Positions 16,742-24,357 of a stretch of DNA of 42,122 nt are shown one piece after another (the first letter of the stretch is position 1; every line of letters begins with the position of its first letter). Origin of the DNA: Archaeoglobi archaeon. Its GTDB lineage: Archaea; Halobacteriota; Archaeoglobi; Archaeoglobales; Archaeoglobaceae. Location of the stretch: NCBI GenBank assembly GCA_029259415.1, contig JAPDIW010000043.1:1-42122 (forward strand). The letters are read 5' to 3'. Below the pieces are notes generated by a model. That model was not told the DNA's origin and searched no databases. It worked only from the letters and a program-made list of their open reading frames with translations. A program made the translations under genes and the position numbers.

Positions 16742-17449
16742 TTAAAGAAATTCAAATGCGTTTTCGAAGATTTTCAGATGCTTGTGGGGCTTAACAAGAA
16801 ACTCAAGTTTCTCTATGCCGTAAACTAATTCGTACATGTCACCTTTTACATCAAGCACATTCTTTGGTTTTGCAAATCTTATTTCAGGCGCATCTTCGTA
16901 GTTTCTGTTTCTGACCCACTCTCCATTTATGTAGTAGTAGCAAGCACCCCTTCTCTGAGTATAGGGCTCGTAAATTGAACTGAAGTTCCTGCAAACCCAG
17001 TTTGCGGTTATCAAATCCTCATCCGCTGGATTTATGGTTACGTGGCCGTAGTTGGGAGGAACTATGACAACATCCCACTTTTTGGCTTCAACGACTATTA
17101 CGTCCTCTATTTTCCCGTCTGAAGGTTTTTGCATGATGAAAAATGCTTTCCCCTCTAGCACCTGGTATACTTCGGGATACGTAAGGCCATTCTCAACTTC
17201 AGGATGGTAGTGGCCATAAGTTTTGATGCTCTCTCCACCTATGTTGTTGGGTGGGATTACAGTGTAGTCGTATCTCAACCCAGCTTTCCTTATGATCTCT
17301 GCCTCCTCATCAGTTTTAAAGGAGTCCCTGAACATGTAGTAAGCATCAAAGTCCTCCTTAAGTGCTTCCGGAAATGCGAGCACCGGCTTTAGATCGGAAG
17401 CTTTCCTTACTTCTGACTGAAAAACTTTCTTTCCAAAAACGAATTCCAT
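16742..17449 (-). CDS. pgiA: Cupin-type phosphoglucose isomerase
   Basis: 235 aa. It interconverts glucose-6-phosphate and fructose-6-phosphate and is unrelated to the common PGI. The metal site is visible: TYGHYHPEVENGLTYPEVYQ gives His80, His82 and Glu93, and PPNYGHVTIN gives His136. Start ATG 17449 (MEFVFGKKVF) is chosen because a TTTAAATAC TATA box on the minus strand (about 17469-17480) lies 20-30 bases upstream, which would give a leaderless mRNA. The further upstream ATG would add 36 unrelated residues. The tail beyond the cupin is longer than in Pyrococcus enzymes. Confidence 0.9.
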   Translation of the reverse strand: MEFVFGKKVFQSEVRKASDLKPVLAFPEALKEDFDAYYMFRDSFKTDEEAEIIRKAGLRYDYTVIPPNNIGGESIKTYGHYHPEVENGLTYPEVYQVLEGKAFFIMQKPSDGKIEDVIVVEAKKWDVVIVPPNYGHVTINPADEDLITANWVCRNFSSIYEPYTQRRGACYYYINGEWVRNRNYEDAPEIRFAKPKNVLDVKGDMYELVYGIEKLEFLVKPHKHLKIFENAFEFL

Positions 17450-17522
17450 GGGAAAAATAGTGTTGAGTGTATTTAAAGCTTGTTGGAGAAAGGTATTATA
17501 GCAGGTTGTGTGAAGAAGTAAC

Positions 17523-17936
17523 ATGAAATACAAGTTCATAGACCACACCGCGGACATAGCCTTCGAGGTATATGGCTCAGACCTGAGAGAGTTATTCGAA
17601 AATGCTGCTCTCGCCTTTTACGATGCTTTTGTCGACACTTCAAAGTTGAAAATAGAAAGAGAAGTTAGGGTAGAATGTGAAGGTGAGGATGCCGAAATCA
17701 CGCTTTACAGATGGTTGAATGAGCTCCTTTATCTTTTTGACACCGAATTCTTTGCGGCAAAAAATGTTAGGGCTGAGATTGAGGAAGGCAATGCGATTAA
17801 AGCAACAGGAACGCTTGAGGGTGGTAAGTTCAGTGCAGAAATGGTAAAGGTCGAACCCAAGGCGATAACGCTCTACAAATTCAGAGTTGAAAAAACTGAT
17901 AAAGGATATGTGGCTTTTGTTGTGGTTGACATATGA
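17523..17936 (+). CDS. Archease
   Basis: 137 aa. Archease activates the tRNA-splicing ligase RtcB and also assists tRNA methyltransferases. The family start KYKFIDHTADIAFEVYG is present with its metal-binding Asp-His. LYRWLNELLYLFDTEFF and the C-terminal ALTLYKF-like KAITLYKFRVEKT segment follow. The TGA stop overlaps the ATG of the next gene (ATGA), so the two are coupled. rtcB is not in the window. Confidence 0.93.
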   Translation: MKYKFIDHTADIAFEVYGSDLRELFENAALAFYDAFVDTSKLKIEREVRVECEGEDAEITLYRWLNELLYLFDTEFFAAKNVRAEIEEGNAIKATGTLEGGKFSAEMVKVEPKAITLYKFRVEKTDKGYVAFVVVDI

Positions 17937-18973
17937 AGGAGATTTATCTACCCTTACATCACGGAAAGGCTCCCTACTGGCTGCTCAGCAGAATGAAAAA
18001 GCTGGCAAAGCCAATAGTGAAGCTAATAGTAATGGAATACGGGGAGAAGGAGTTTCTAGAAAGGCTTTCCAACCCCATTTTCTTTCAGTCTCTCTCAAAC
18101 GTGCTCGGGTTTGACTGGAACTCAAGCGGTGTTACGACCGTGCTTACAGGAGTTCTGAAAGCTGCATTGAACAACGAAGAATTTGACATAAGGATTGCCG
18201 GAGGTAAGGGAAAGAACGCTCTAAAGACGCCTGAAGAGATCATGAAGCTTTCGGAGGAGATTGGGGCAAATGGGGAAAGGCTGATAGAGTTCAGCAGACT
18301 GGCTGCAAAGGCCGACAATGCAGCTCTTATCGATGGTTACTCCCTCTACCATCACGCCGTAGTCTTCACGCCCAAGCATTTCACTGTCATACAGCAGGGA
18401 ATGAGTGAAACTGAAAGGTTAGCACGCAGGTATCACTGGAACGTTTACTCAAACATTCCAGAGCTTGAAAACGTGCATGATGGGATAATAGCAGAGAAGA
18501 GGGAGAAAGAGGTTGTAAACATGCTATCTGACCTAAGCAGAGATGCAAAGAGACTATGTGTAGACATAATAAGAGATGGAAGTTTCAGGAGAGATTACGA
18601 GAAATTGATTTCTGTGTTGAGGTGGAGGAAGGGTTTGAGAGTTCCAAGGAAAATCGACTGGAAGGTTGTTGAGAAGGCCTACAACCTTCAGCCTGAGCGA
18701 TTTGAAGATATCCTCTTAATCAGAGGTTTTGGAAAAGAGACGGTTCGTGCACTTGCTTTAGTTGCTGAAATAGTCTACAACACGGAATACGATAAAACAG
18801 ACCCCGCCAAGTACTGCTTCGCAGTCGGAGGGAAAGATGGAGTGCCTTTTCCGGTTAGAAGGGATATTTATGATGAGGTTATAGAGTTCATGCGCGAAAC
18901 TGTAAAGCAGGCTGAAATCGGTGATTTTGAGAAGAAAAAGATTCTGGAGAGGTTGAGCAGGACATGGATGTAG
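17933..18973 (+). CDS. DUF763 family protein
   Basis: 346 aa. The DUF763 family is conserved in archaea and some thermophilic bacteria without a settled biochemical role. Typical segments are LPLHHGKAPYWLLSRMKKLA at the start, RLSNPIFFQSLSNVLGFDWN, GGKGKNALKTPEEI, and HHAVVFTPKHFTVIQQGMS. Near the C terminus, PERFEDILLIRGFGKETVRA resembles a helix-hairpin-helix, and FAVGGKDGVPFPVRR follows, so nucleic-acid contact is plausible. Start overlaps the archease stop; its end overlaps the aroA start by ten bases. Confidence 0.85.
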   Translation: MKEIYLPLHHGKAPYWLLSRMKKLAKPIVKLIVMEYGEKEFLERLSNPIFFQSLSNVLGFDWNSSGVTTVLTGVLKAALNNEEFDIRIAGGKGKNALKTPEEIMKLSEEIGANGERLIEFSRLAAKADNAALIDGYSLYHHAVVFTPKHFTVIQQGMSETERLARRYHWNVYSNIPELENVHDGIIAEKREKEVVNMLSDLSRDAKRLCVDIIRDGSFRRDYEKLISVLRWRKGLRVPRKIDWKVVEKAYNLQPERFEDILLIRGFGKETVRALALVAEIVYNTEYDKTDPAKYCFAVGGKDGVPFPVRRDIYDEVIEFMRETVKQAEIGDFEKKKILERLSRTWM

Positions 18974-20214
18974 TTATCAGGAAAAGCGAGGTGAAAGGAA
19001 AGGCCAGACCACCAGCATCCAAAAGCTACACCCACAGAGCATTCATAGCAGCATCTCTTTCCCCATCATCAAGAATTGTAAATCCCCTGATCTCCGAGGA
19101 CACGATTTCAACACTGAATGCCTGTAAAAAAATTGGAGCGCAATTTGTCAAGAAAGGGGAAGAGTGGCTGTTCAGCGGAGTTGACAGTATTAAAGCAGGC
19201 GGTTACTTCAATTTCGGCAACTCAGGAACAACTCTAAGGATATTCACTGGCCTACTCTCACTCTCACCCTTCAGAAGTGTTGTTGATGGCGACAGCTCTC
19301 TCAGGAAGAGGCCAAACCGGGAGCTTGTAGTTGCGCTGGCAAAGTTAGGAGGGAAGTTCGGAGGAAAAGAACCTTATTACCCTCCTTTCTCGGTTCGGGG
19401 AGTGGTTAAAGGGGGTGAGGTTGAGGTTGAAGCTCCAAGCTCGCAGTTTATTTCATCCCTCCTCTACACTCTTTCTCTGGCTGAAAGAGATTCTTTGCTG
19501 AAGGTTAAGGAGGTTAAATCTCAACCGTACATAGACATAACCCTCGAAGTTCTCAAAGAAAGCGGCGTGAAGATAATTAGAGAGGGTAACGTTTACTCCA
19601 TACCCGGCTCACAGAAATACAGGTTGCGAAGGTATGAGGTTCCGGCAGACTTTTCGTCAGCAAGCTACCTTATTGCTGCCGGTTTGATTGCTGGAGAGGT
19701 CACAATCGAGGGTATGTTCGATTCTGCGCAGGGTGACAGGAGAATAGTGGACATAGCCAGGGAAATGGGGGGGAAGGTTAAATGGGACAAGGAGAAGGGG
19801 ATAGTAAAGGCAGAGAAGTCGGAGCTGGAAGGTGTTGAAGTCGATGCTTCCGACATCCCCGACCTCGTTCCAACCATTGCCGTTCTTGCAGCTGTGGCGA
19901 AGGGTGAGACGAGAGTTTACAACGCTGAACATCTGAGAATAAAGGAGATTGACAGAATTGAAGGCATTTACCGGAATCTAAAGGCTCTCGGAGTTGATTG
20001 CAGACCCTTAAAGGATGGGTTGATTATTAAGGGGGGTAAAAAAGAGTTCAAAGGTGTTGTGGACTCATTCGGAGACCACCGAATGTCTCTGGCATTCTCA
20101 CTTCTCGGACTTCTTGGGGAGGTGAGGTGCAGAAACGCGGAAGTTGTTTCAGTCTCGTTTCCCGGTTATTTCAGAACCCTCCAGTTGCTAGGAGCAAATG
20201 TAGTCAGACTTTAA
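18964..20214 (+). CDS. aroA: 3-phosphoshikimate 1-carboxyvinyltransferase (EPSP synthase)
   Basis: 416 aa. It transfers enolpyruvyl from PEP to shikimate-3-phosphate, step six of chorismate synthesis, in the cytoplasm. The signatures are GKARPPASKSYTHRAFIAAS (phosphate and shikimate site), NFGNSGTTLRIFTGLLS (PEP loop), VVDGDSSLRKRPNREL, and the C-terminal HLRIKEIDRIEGIYRNLKAL and DSFGDHRMSLAFSLLG. All catalytic regions look intact. It overlaps the DUF763 gene upstream and meets the leftward metallo-hydrolase gene head-on with an 11-base overlap. Confidence 0.96.
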   Translation: MDVVIRKSEVKGKARPPASKSYTHRAFIAASLSPSSRIVNPLISEDTISTLNACKKIGAQFVKKGEEWLFSGVDSIKAGGYFNFGNSGTTLRIFTGLLSLSPFRSVVDGDSSLRKRPNRELVVALAKLGGKFGGKEPYYPPFSVRGVVKGGEVEVEAPSSQFISSLLYTLSLAERDSLLKVKEVKSQPYIDITLEVLKESGVKIIREGNVYSIPGSQKYRLRRYEVPADFSSASYLIAAGLIAGEVTIEGMFDSAQGDRRIVDIAREMGGKVKWDKEKGIVKAEKSELEGVEVDASDIPDLVPTIAVLAAVAKGETRVYNAEHLRIKEIDRIEGIYRNLKALGVDCRPLKDGLIIKGGKKEFKGVVDSFGDHRMSLAFSLLGLLGEVRCRNAEVVSVSFPGYFRTLQLLGANVVRL

Positions 20215-21034
20215 CGTACTTTCCGTCCTCCTCTCCAATCTTCCCTTCCTTTTCGAGCTTCTTGATGTGCTTTTCTATCATAACCTTTTCAAAGAAGTCC
20301 AGTATCTCTTTTGCGTAGGGCTTCCTGCCGTAAATTGGAGAAAGCTCAACTATTTCGTCAATGCTCTTCGGCTCCTCAAGAAGAGCGAGGATTTTGTCTT
20401 CTCTCTCTTTTATTTTGTTCTTGAACTCTATAATCTTGCTCATGGCATCCTCTTTTCCAAAAATGGGCTTGGAGTGGGCAGAAACAAATACTTCAAAGTC
20501 GAGGTCGAGCAGCTTGTCAATCTCTTTTTCGAAGAGGTGAGGGTCAGCTTCAGGATTCCCGTAGAAGGGGCCGAAGGAAGTCAAATCCACATCCCCACCA
20601 AATAGAACTTTTTGCTCGATTAAGAAAACGTGGTGGTCTATTGTATGACCCTTAACGGATATCGCAATTATTTCCGGCTCTTCTATGACCACTCCTTCCT
20701 CGTATCTTTCACACTCGAACTCTCTTAATCCTATAGAAGTACTTATAAACCTCTTCCAGGTTTCGACAAGGTCGGGTGTGACAAACCGTCTTGCAAGTGA
20801 ATCGAGAGTAATTTTACCTTCTTCTGGGGCTAAAATTTTCTTAAAAAGCCAGGCTCCAGACGAGTGATCTGGATGGAGGTGGGAGAGGATGAGTTTTTTG
20901 TCCCTCAATTTTCTCATAACTTCTATTCCTGCTCCAGCGTCTATCACGATTTCTCCCACTTTGACGACATTGCAGTAGGGAAACTTTCCCCTGTTCAGCC
21001 CCTCAATCACCCCGACTCCCTTGATTACTTCCAT
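20204..21034 (-). CDS. Metallo-beta-lactamase fold hydrolase
   Basis: 276 aa. Metal-dependent hydrolase of unknown substrate. The zinc signature ILSHLHPDHSSGAWLF gives His52, His54, Asp56 and His57. A later His in SVKGHTIDHHVFL, Asp in FGGDVDLTSFG, and His in VSAHSKPIF complete the site. After the MBL core, the last 70 residues (KIIEFKNKIKERED, then SIDEIVELSPIYGR) look like a winged-helix tail, as in lactamase-B2-like proteins. A TATA-like CTTTATTT on the minus strand lies about 20 bases upstream. Convergent with aroA. Confidence 0.85.
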   Translation of the reverse strand: MEVIKGVGVIEGLNRGKFPYCNVVKVGEIVIDAGAGIEVMRKLRDKKLILSHLHPDHSSGAWLFKKILAPEEGKITLDSLARRFVTPDLVETWKRFISTSIGLREFECERYEEGVVIEEPEIIAISVKGHTIDHHVFLIEQKVLFGGDVDLTSFGPFYGNPEADPHLFEKEIDKLLDLDFEVFVSAHSKPIFGKEDAMSKIIEFKNKIKEREDKILALLEEPKSIDEIVELSPIYGRKPYAKEILDFFEKVMIEKHIKKLEKEGKIGEEDGKYVKV

Positions 21035-21196
21035 TGTGTTTTAAGGAAATAAAGTGTTGAAAATAGTATCGAATAGAATTGTCTCATCATCTTTAACTTA
21101 TCTTGCTATAAGTCCACTTCCGAAGGAAGGAATACGGCAGGAGAGGTGGGGAAACAGGTTATATAATTTTCTTGAGTAAATTCTCAGAGGCTAAGG

Positions 21197-21376
21197 GTGA
21201 AAGTAGCGCTCCTCAGCTACAAGTTCGTATCATCAAAGACTGTTGAAGCAAAGCTGAACGAACAGCTTGAGCTATGTCGTTGGCTGTACAACCGTTTGCT
21301 TGAGGAAGTTAACAGGGCAGGAAAGGGTGGAAAATCACAAAAGCACGACACACGCCTTGACATAACTTTTAAATAG
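21197..21376 (+). pseudogene. N-terminal remnant of an IS200/IS605-type TnpB
   Basis: From GTG 21197 a 59-codon frame reads SYKFVSSKTVEAKLNEQLEL, then CRWLYNRLLEEVNRAGKGGK and ends at TAG 21374-21376. Y-K-F..., E-x-x-L-x-x-x-L-x-x-C-R-x-L-Y-N-x-x-L is the N-terminal signature of TnpB, the RNA-guided nuclease of IS200/IS605 elements (about 370-430 aa). Everything past the first 15 percent, including the RuvC core, is gone. It sits directly upstream of the Roadblock gene. Confidence 0.75.
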
Positions 21377-21410
21377 TTATTTTTATAACACTTTTATTGC
21401 AGGTGATATC

Positions 21411-21755
21411 ATGTTCGAAAACGTGATAGCTGACATGCTCAGCGTTAATGGTGTTAAAGGTGTGTATATCGTTGATAAGGAAGGAGCCTTGATCGAGGCC
21501 GAATCAATGTTCTCAGAGGATGATGAGGTTTATGCCGCTCTAATCGCTGATGCATTCAACAAAGCTTCAGAAGTTCTTGGAAAAATATCCTCTGACGAAC
21601 CTGAACTTGTGATGATTGATGGTAAAAAGGATCGCGTTATCGCTTCAAAAGCTGGGGATCTGATTTTCGGCGTAGTGGCTGATCAGAAGACGAATTACGG
21701 TTTGCTCAAGATAGAAATAAAAAAGGCGGTTGAAAAAATAACCGCAATGGTGTAA
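21411..21755 (+). CDS. Roadblock/LC7 domain protein
   Basis: 114 aa, one Roadblock/LC7 (MglB-like) domain. Such proteins dimerise and regulate small GTPases or act as scaffolds. The pattern is clear: MFENVIADMLSVNGVKGVYI, then VDKEGALIEAES, the long helix YAALIADAFNKASEVLGKI, strands ELVMIDGKKDRVIASKAGDL, and a final helix. A TATA-like TTTAAATAG at 21368-21376 and an AGGTGATATC RBS precede the ATG. The next gene begins four bases after its stop. No cognate small GTPase is seen nearby. Confidence 0.85.
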   Translation: MFENVIADMLSVNGVKGVYIVDKEGALIEAESMFSEDDEVYAALIADAFNKASEVLGKISSDEPELVMIDGKKDRVIASKAGDLIFGVVADQKTNYGLLKIEIKKAVEKITAMV

Positions 21756-21759
21756 GGAT

Positions 21760-22503
21760 ATGCTAATACCGAAAGGAGAGGTTCTGGAACTTGGCAAGAG
21801 AGGGAATTTCAGAGATATATTGAGAGAGCTATCTGATAGTGGATTTACTGGCTACATTGAGGTTTCCTACAAAAAAGGTGAGCTTTCCAAAGCCAAAGTA
21901 CTTTTTAGCAATGGTAAGATCGTTGCCGCAGGAATTCAGAGAGTGATTAGCAAAAGCGAGGTTGTAGGAGAAAAAGCTCTTGAAGAGCTTTTAAGCCTTG
22001 AGAACTGTGTCGCTGATGTCTATATTCTTGATGAGGAAAAAGTGGCAAAGGCTTTGGAGTGGAACAAGAGTGCCGTTGTGGAGCACCTCCCTGAAACGGA
22101 GGCTGGAATGGAAGGCGGTCTGACGGAAGAGGTTATTATAACACCTGATGAACGAGAAGCAATTCTCCAGAAGTACGGCATTAAGATGCCTTCAGAGGAA
22201 GAGATTGACCAGATAATTACGAGTGCTCTCGACGGCAGCTATGAGATAATCTCAGCCACAAGCTCCACTCCTGGTGATTTTGAATCTCTTAAGAAGTCAC
22301 TGGTAAGCACAGCCGAGCTTTATCTCGGGAAAATGTCCAAAAAGGTTGTTGATGTAATCAGTGACTGTAGCTCAGCAGAAGAACTCGTCGAGAGGTTTGA
22401 TGAGGTAAGAAATGCAGCCAAATCTCTTGTAATCTTTGTTCCAAGGAAAAAAATAGATGAAATGATCTCCGAAATGGAAAAGCTAGTTGGGGAGAGTATT
22501 TAG
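21760..22503 (+). CDS. DUF2226-like protein, partner of the Roadblock protein
   Basis: 247 aa. It matches in outline the archaeal DUF2226 type, often next to Roadblock genes: MLIPKGEVLELGKRGNFRDI, then GFTGYIEVSYKKGELSKAKV, LFSNGKIVAAGI, a strand-rich region like the PATAN/DUF4388 fold. The C-terminal half is helical (KSLVSTAELYLGKMSKKVVD). No transmembrane segment, so it is cytoplasmic. Four-base spacing from the Roadblock gene implies one transcript. Its stop overlaps the stop of the convergent 68-aa gene. Family name is from recall, moderate confidence. Confidence 0.6.
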   Translation: MLIPKGEVLELGKRGNFRDILRELSDSGFTGYIEVSYKKGELSKAKVLFSNGKIVAAGIQRVISKSEVVGEKALEELLSLENCVADVYILDEEKVAKALEWNKSAVVEHLPETEAGMEGGLTEEVIITPDEREAILQKYGIKMPSEEEIDQIITSALDGSYEIISATSSTPGDFESLKKSLVSTAELYLGKMSKKVVDVISDCSSAEELVERFDEVRNAAKSLVIFVPRKKIDEMISEMEKLVGESI

Positions 22504-22706
22504 CTCTCTTCCTCTAACTTTTTCTCCACAATTTCTACGTATTCTCTCAGTTCCCTGTTCATTTTTAGGACGTTTAGTATCTCCTTGTAGTTTGACTCAT
22601 CCACATCATCGTAACCAAGGCTTTCCATAGCCTTATCTAAAAAAAGTTTGGCAATAGGTCCAACTTCTTTCTTGAGTTCGTCGAGAAGTCTTTTGTAAGT
22701 TATCAT
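22500..22706 (-). CDS. Small helical protein of the HAMP-receptor operon
   Basis: 68 aa, acidic and predicted all-helical: MITYKRLLDELKKEVGPIAK, then LFLDKAMESLGYDD and a C-terminal coiled-coil-like REYVEIVEKKLEEES. The start overlaps the stop of the upstream HAMP gene (ATGA), so it is translated with it. Not recognised as a family. It could be an adaptor for the receptor or bind the Roadblock/DUF2226 pair encoded tail-to-tail with it. Confidence 0.6.
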   Translation of the reverse strand: MITYKRLLDELKKEVGPIAKLFLDKAMESLGYDDVDESNYKEILNVLKMNRELREYVEIVEKKLEEES

Positions 22707-23710
22707 TTCAATGCCTCCTCAAGGCTTTCCATGGCCACCTTGAGGCTTCTCCTCAGTCTCTCGATACTCTTTGCAAGAATTCCAATCTCATCTGATCTGT
22801 CCTGATGTGGAACCTCGGCCTCAAGGTCTCCTTCGGCGATCTTGTCAGCAGTGTTGCTCAGCTCGATTATTGGCCTCGTAATGGTCGTCGTGGTGAAGAC
22901 TGCAAGAACAACAACGAAGATTAAAGCTATTGCTGCTGCGATACCCAGTGAGTAGTAAACCTGCTGAAGCGCCTCCTCAAGGCTCTTGCTTATCTCATCC
23001 GCAATGTTCTCTGCCGGGTTCTCAGGATTCTGGGTGAGGTACTGGAAGTAGCCGTCGATATATGCTGATGTACCAGCAACCACCCAAAGTTCAGAATTTG
23101 TAATCGGATCATAAACTTTTACGCTGGTCGGGTAGTGGCAGAGGTACTTCAAATATTCCTCTCCAGTTGAAGGATCCTTCCAGGTGTAGTAACCGCAAAC
23201 CTCTTTCGGAGCTTCGGGATTTTCTACTATCTTAACTAACAGATTATAAAGCTCAGGCATTGTTTTGTTCCATCCCAGTAGTGCAAGATCAACACCGAGA
23301 TATTTCTCCTTTCCTATAAAAGCAGGATGAGCTATAAGAACTGCGTGATCTCTTCCGGCTACTTTGTTACCGGCACCAACCCACGTATATTCTTTTGCAC
23401 CCCAGCTTTGCACTCCGATGTTCCAGAATTCGGGATCGTTAATTAGATCATATGTCGTCAATACGGTTTTGTTCTCAAGTTTCATCTTGGCTTCGATGTA
23501 TTTTTCAATTGTCATCGCCAGATCCTGTGCTTTCATCCTCACAGCTTCCTGACCAGCTTTGGTGAGATATTCTTGGCTAACATCAGTAACACCTTTCTTT
23601 GCCTCATCGCTGAATGCGGTAATTCCACCTATCACAAGCTGGCTTAGAATCCCTAAAGGCACAAGGCTCGCCACAATAACTATCAAAACAATCTGCGGTG
23701 TTAACTTCAT
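22703..23710 (-). CDS. Membrane sensor with Cache-like extracellular domain and HAMP, no output domain
   Basis: 335 aa. TM1 is at about residues 5-30 (IVLIVIVASLVPLGILSQL). A large extracytoplasmic domain (about 31-250) follows with features of Cache sensors (AGNKVAGRDHAVLIAHPAF, VAGTSAYIDGYFQYL) and two cysteines that could form a disulfide. TM2 is at about 253-278 (IAAAIALIFVVVLAVF), then a HAMP domain (ITRPIIELSNTADKIAEGDL, SDEIGILAKSIERLRRSL). The protein ends right after HAMP. No methyl-accepting signalling domain or kinase follows, so the signal must be passed to a partner. Overlaps both neighbours by four bases. Confidence 0.85.
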   Translation of the reverse strand: MKLTPQIVLIVIVASLVPLGILSQLVIGGITAFSDEAKKGVTDVSQEYLTKAGQEAVRMKAQDLAMTIEKYIEAKMKLENKTVLTTYDLINDPEFWNIGVQSWGAKEYTWVGAGNKVAGRDHAVLIAHPAFIGKEKYLGVDLALLGWNKTMPELYNLLVKIVENPEAPKEVCGYYTWKDPSTGEEYLKYLCHYPTSVKVYDPITNSELWVVAGTSAYIDGYFQYLTQNPENPAENIADEISKSLEEALQQVYYSLGIAAAIALIFVVVLAVFTTTTITRPIIELSNTADKIAEGDLEAEVPHQDRSDEIGILAKSIERLRRSLKVAMESLEEALK

Positions 23711-24312
23711 TTCTTAACCACCTCCACAAAATCACTTACCTTTGCACCGATCTTCTCTCTAGCCCACGTGGGGACAACAATGAAACCTTCTTTTGAGTAT
23801 GGAATCGCTTTTAAATTCACGACTCCGTTTTTCTTTACGCTGATGTATTCACCCTCCTTAACTCCTAAGGTTCTCATTATATCCTCTGCAAGAAAAGCCA
23901 CGTCGCTCCCTTCATAATCGTACTTCTGTGTAAAGTTCAGATCAACTCCGACTTTTGCCTTTGCAGCACCTGTGATTACAGTAATTGTCTCTTCAACATC
24001 CTTCTCAGCTTTAGAAACTTCCTCTTCAACCGAAGCAATTTCCTTCTGCATTTCAGTTACAGTTCTTTTTGCCTCAGCCTGGCCTGCAGAACCCTTCTCT
24101 TTCAGATATTTACCTATCTCAATCACCATTTGTTCGGGTGGTAGCTTCACGAACTCTTCGAGAACGTCATCCGGGATAACTCCTCTATAGACTTCTCTGA
24201 TTTCATAGGATCTTAATTTCGATTCGAGCTCCTTGACTTTTTCCTGAAGTTCTCTGATCAAGGCATCTTTTTCTGCAAGCAGTTTTTGACATTCGTCGTC
24301 CAATTGCAACAC
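23707..24312 (-). CDS. Coiled-coil protein with C-terminal beta-barrel/AbrB-like region
   Basis: 201 aa. Residues 1-40 form a coiled coil (KLLAEKDALIRELQEKVKEL). A second helical stretch lies at about 85-115 (RTVTEMQKEIASVEEEVSKA). The C-terminal 75 residues are beta-rich with two related pieces, MRTLGVKEGEYISVKKNG and WAREKIGAKVSDFVEVVKK, like a duplicated swapped-hairpin barrel. No TM segment. It is the first gene of a three-gene operon with the HAMP receptor and the 68-aa protein, with RBS AGGAGGTG upstream. Function unknown; a cytoplasmic partner of the receptor is plausible. Confidence 0.65.
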   Translation of the reverse strand: MLQLDDECQKLLAEKDALIRELQEKVKELESKLRSYEIREVYRGVIPDDVLEEFVKLPPEQMVIEIGKYLKEKGSAGQAEAKRTVTEMQKEIASVEEEVSKAEKDVEETITVITGAAKAKVGVDLNFTQKYDYEGSDVAFLAEDIMRTLGVKEGEYISVKKNGVVNLKAIPYSKEGFIVVPTWAREKIGAKVSDFVEVVKK

Positions 24313-24357
24313 CTCCTAATAATTGTTATGTTTTTTGAACTTTCTCAAATAAAAACT

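Noticed and set aside
17450-17557. 36-residue N-terminal extension of the phosphoglucose isomerase
   Set aside because: It would overlap the archease start and the TATA box; the family begins at MEFVFGKK.
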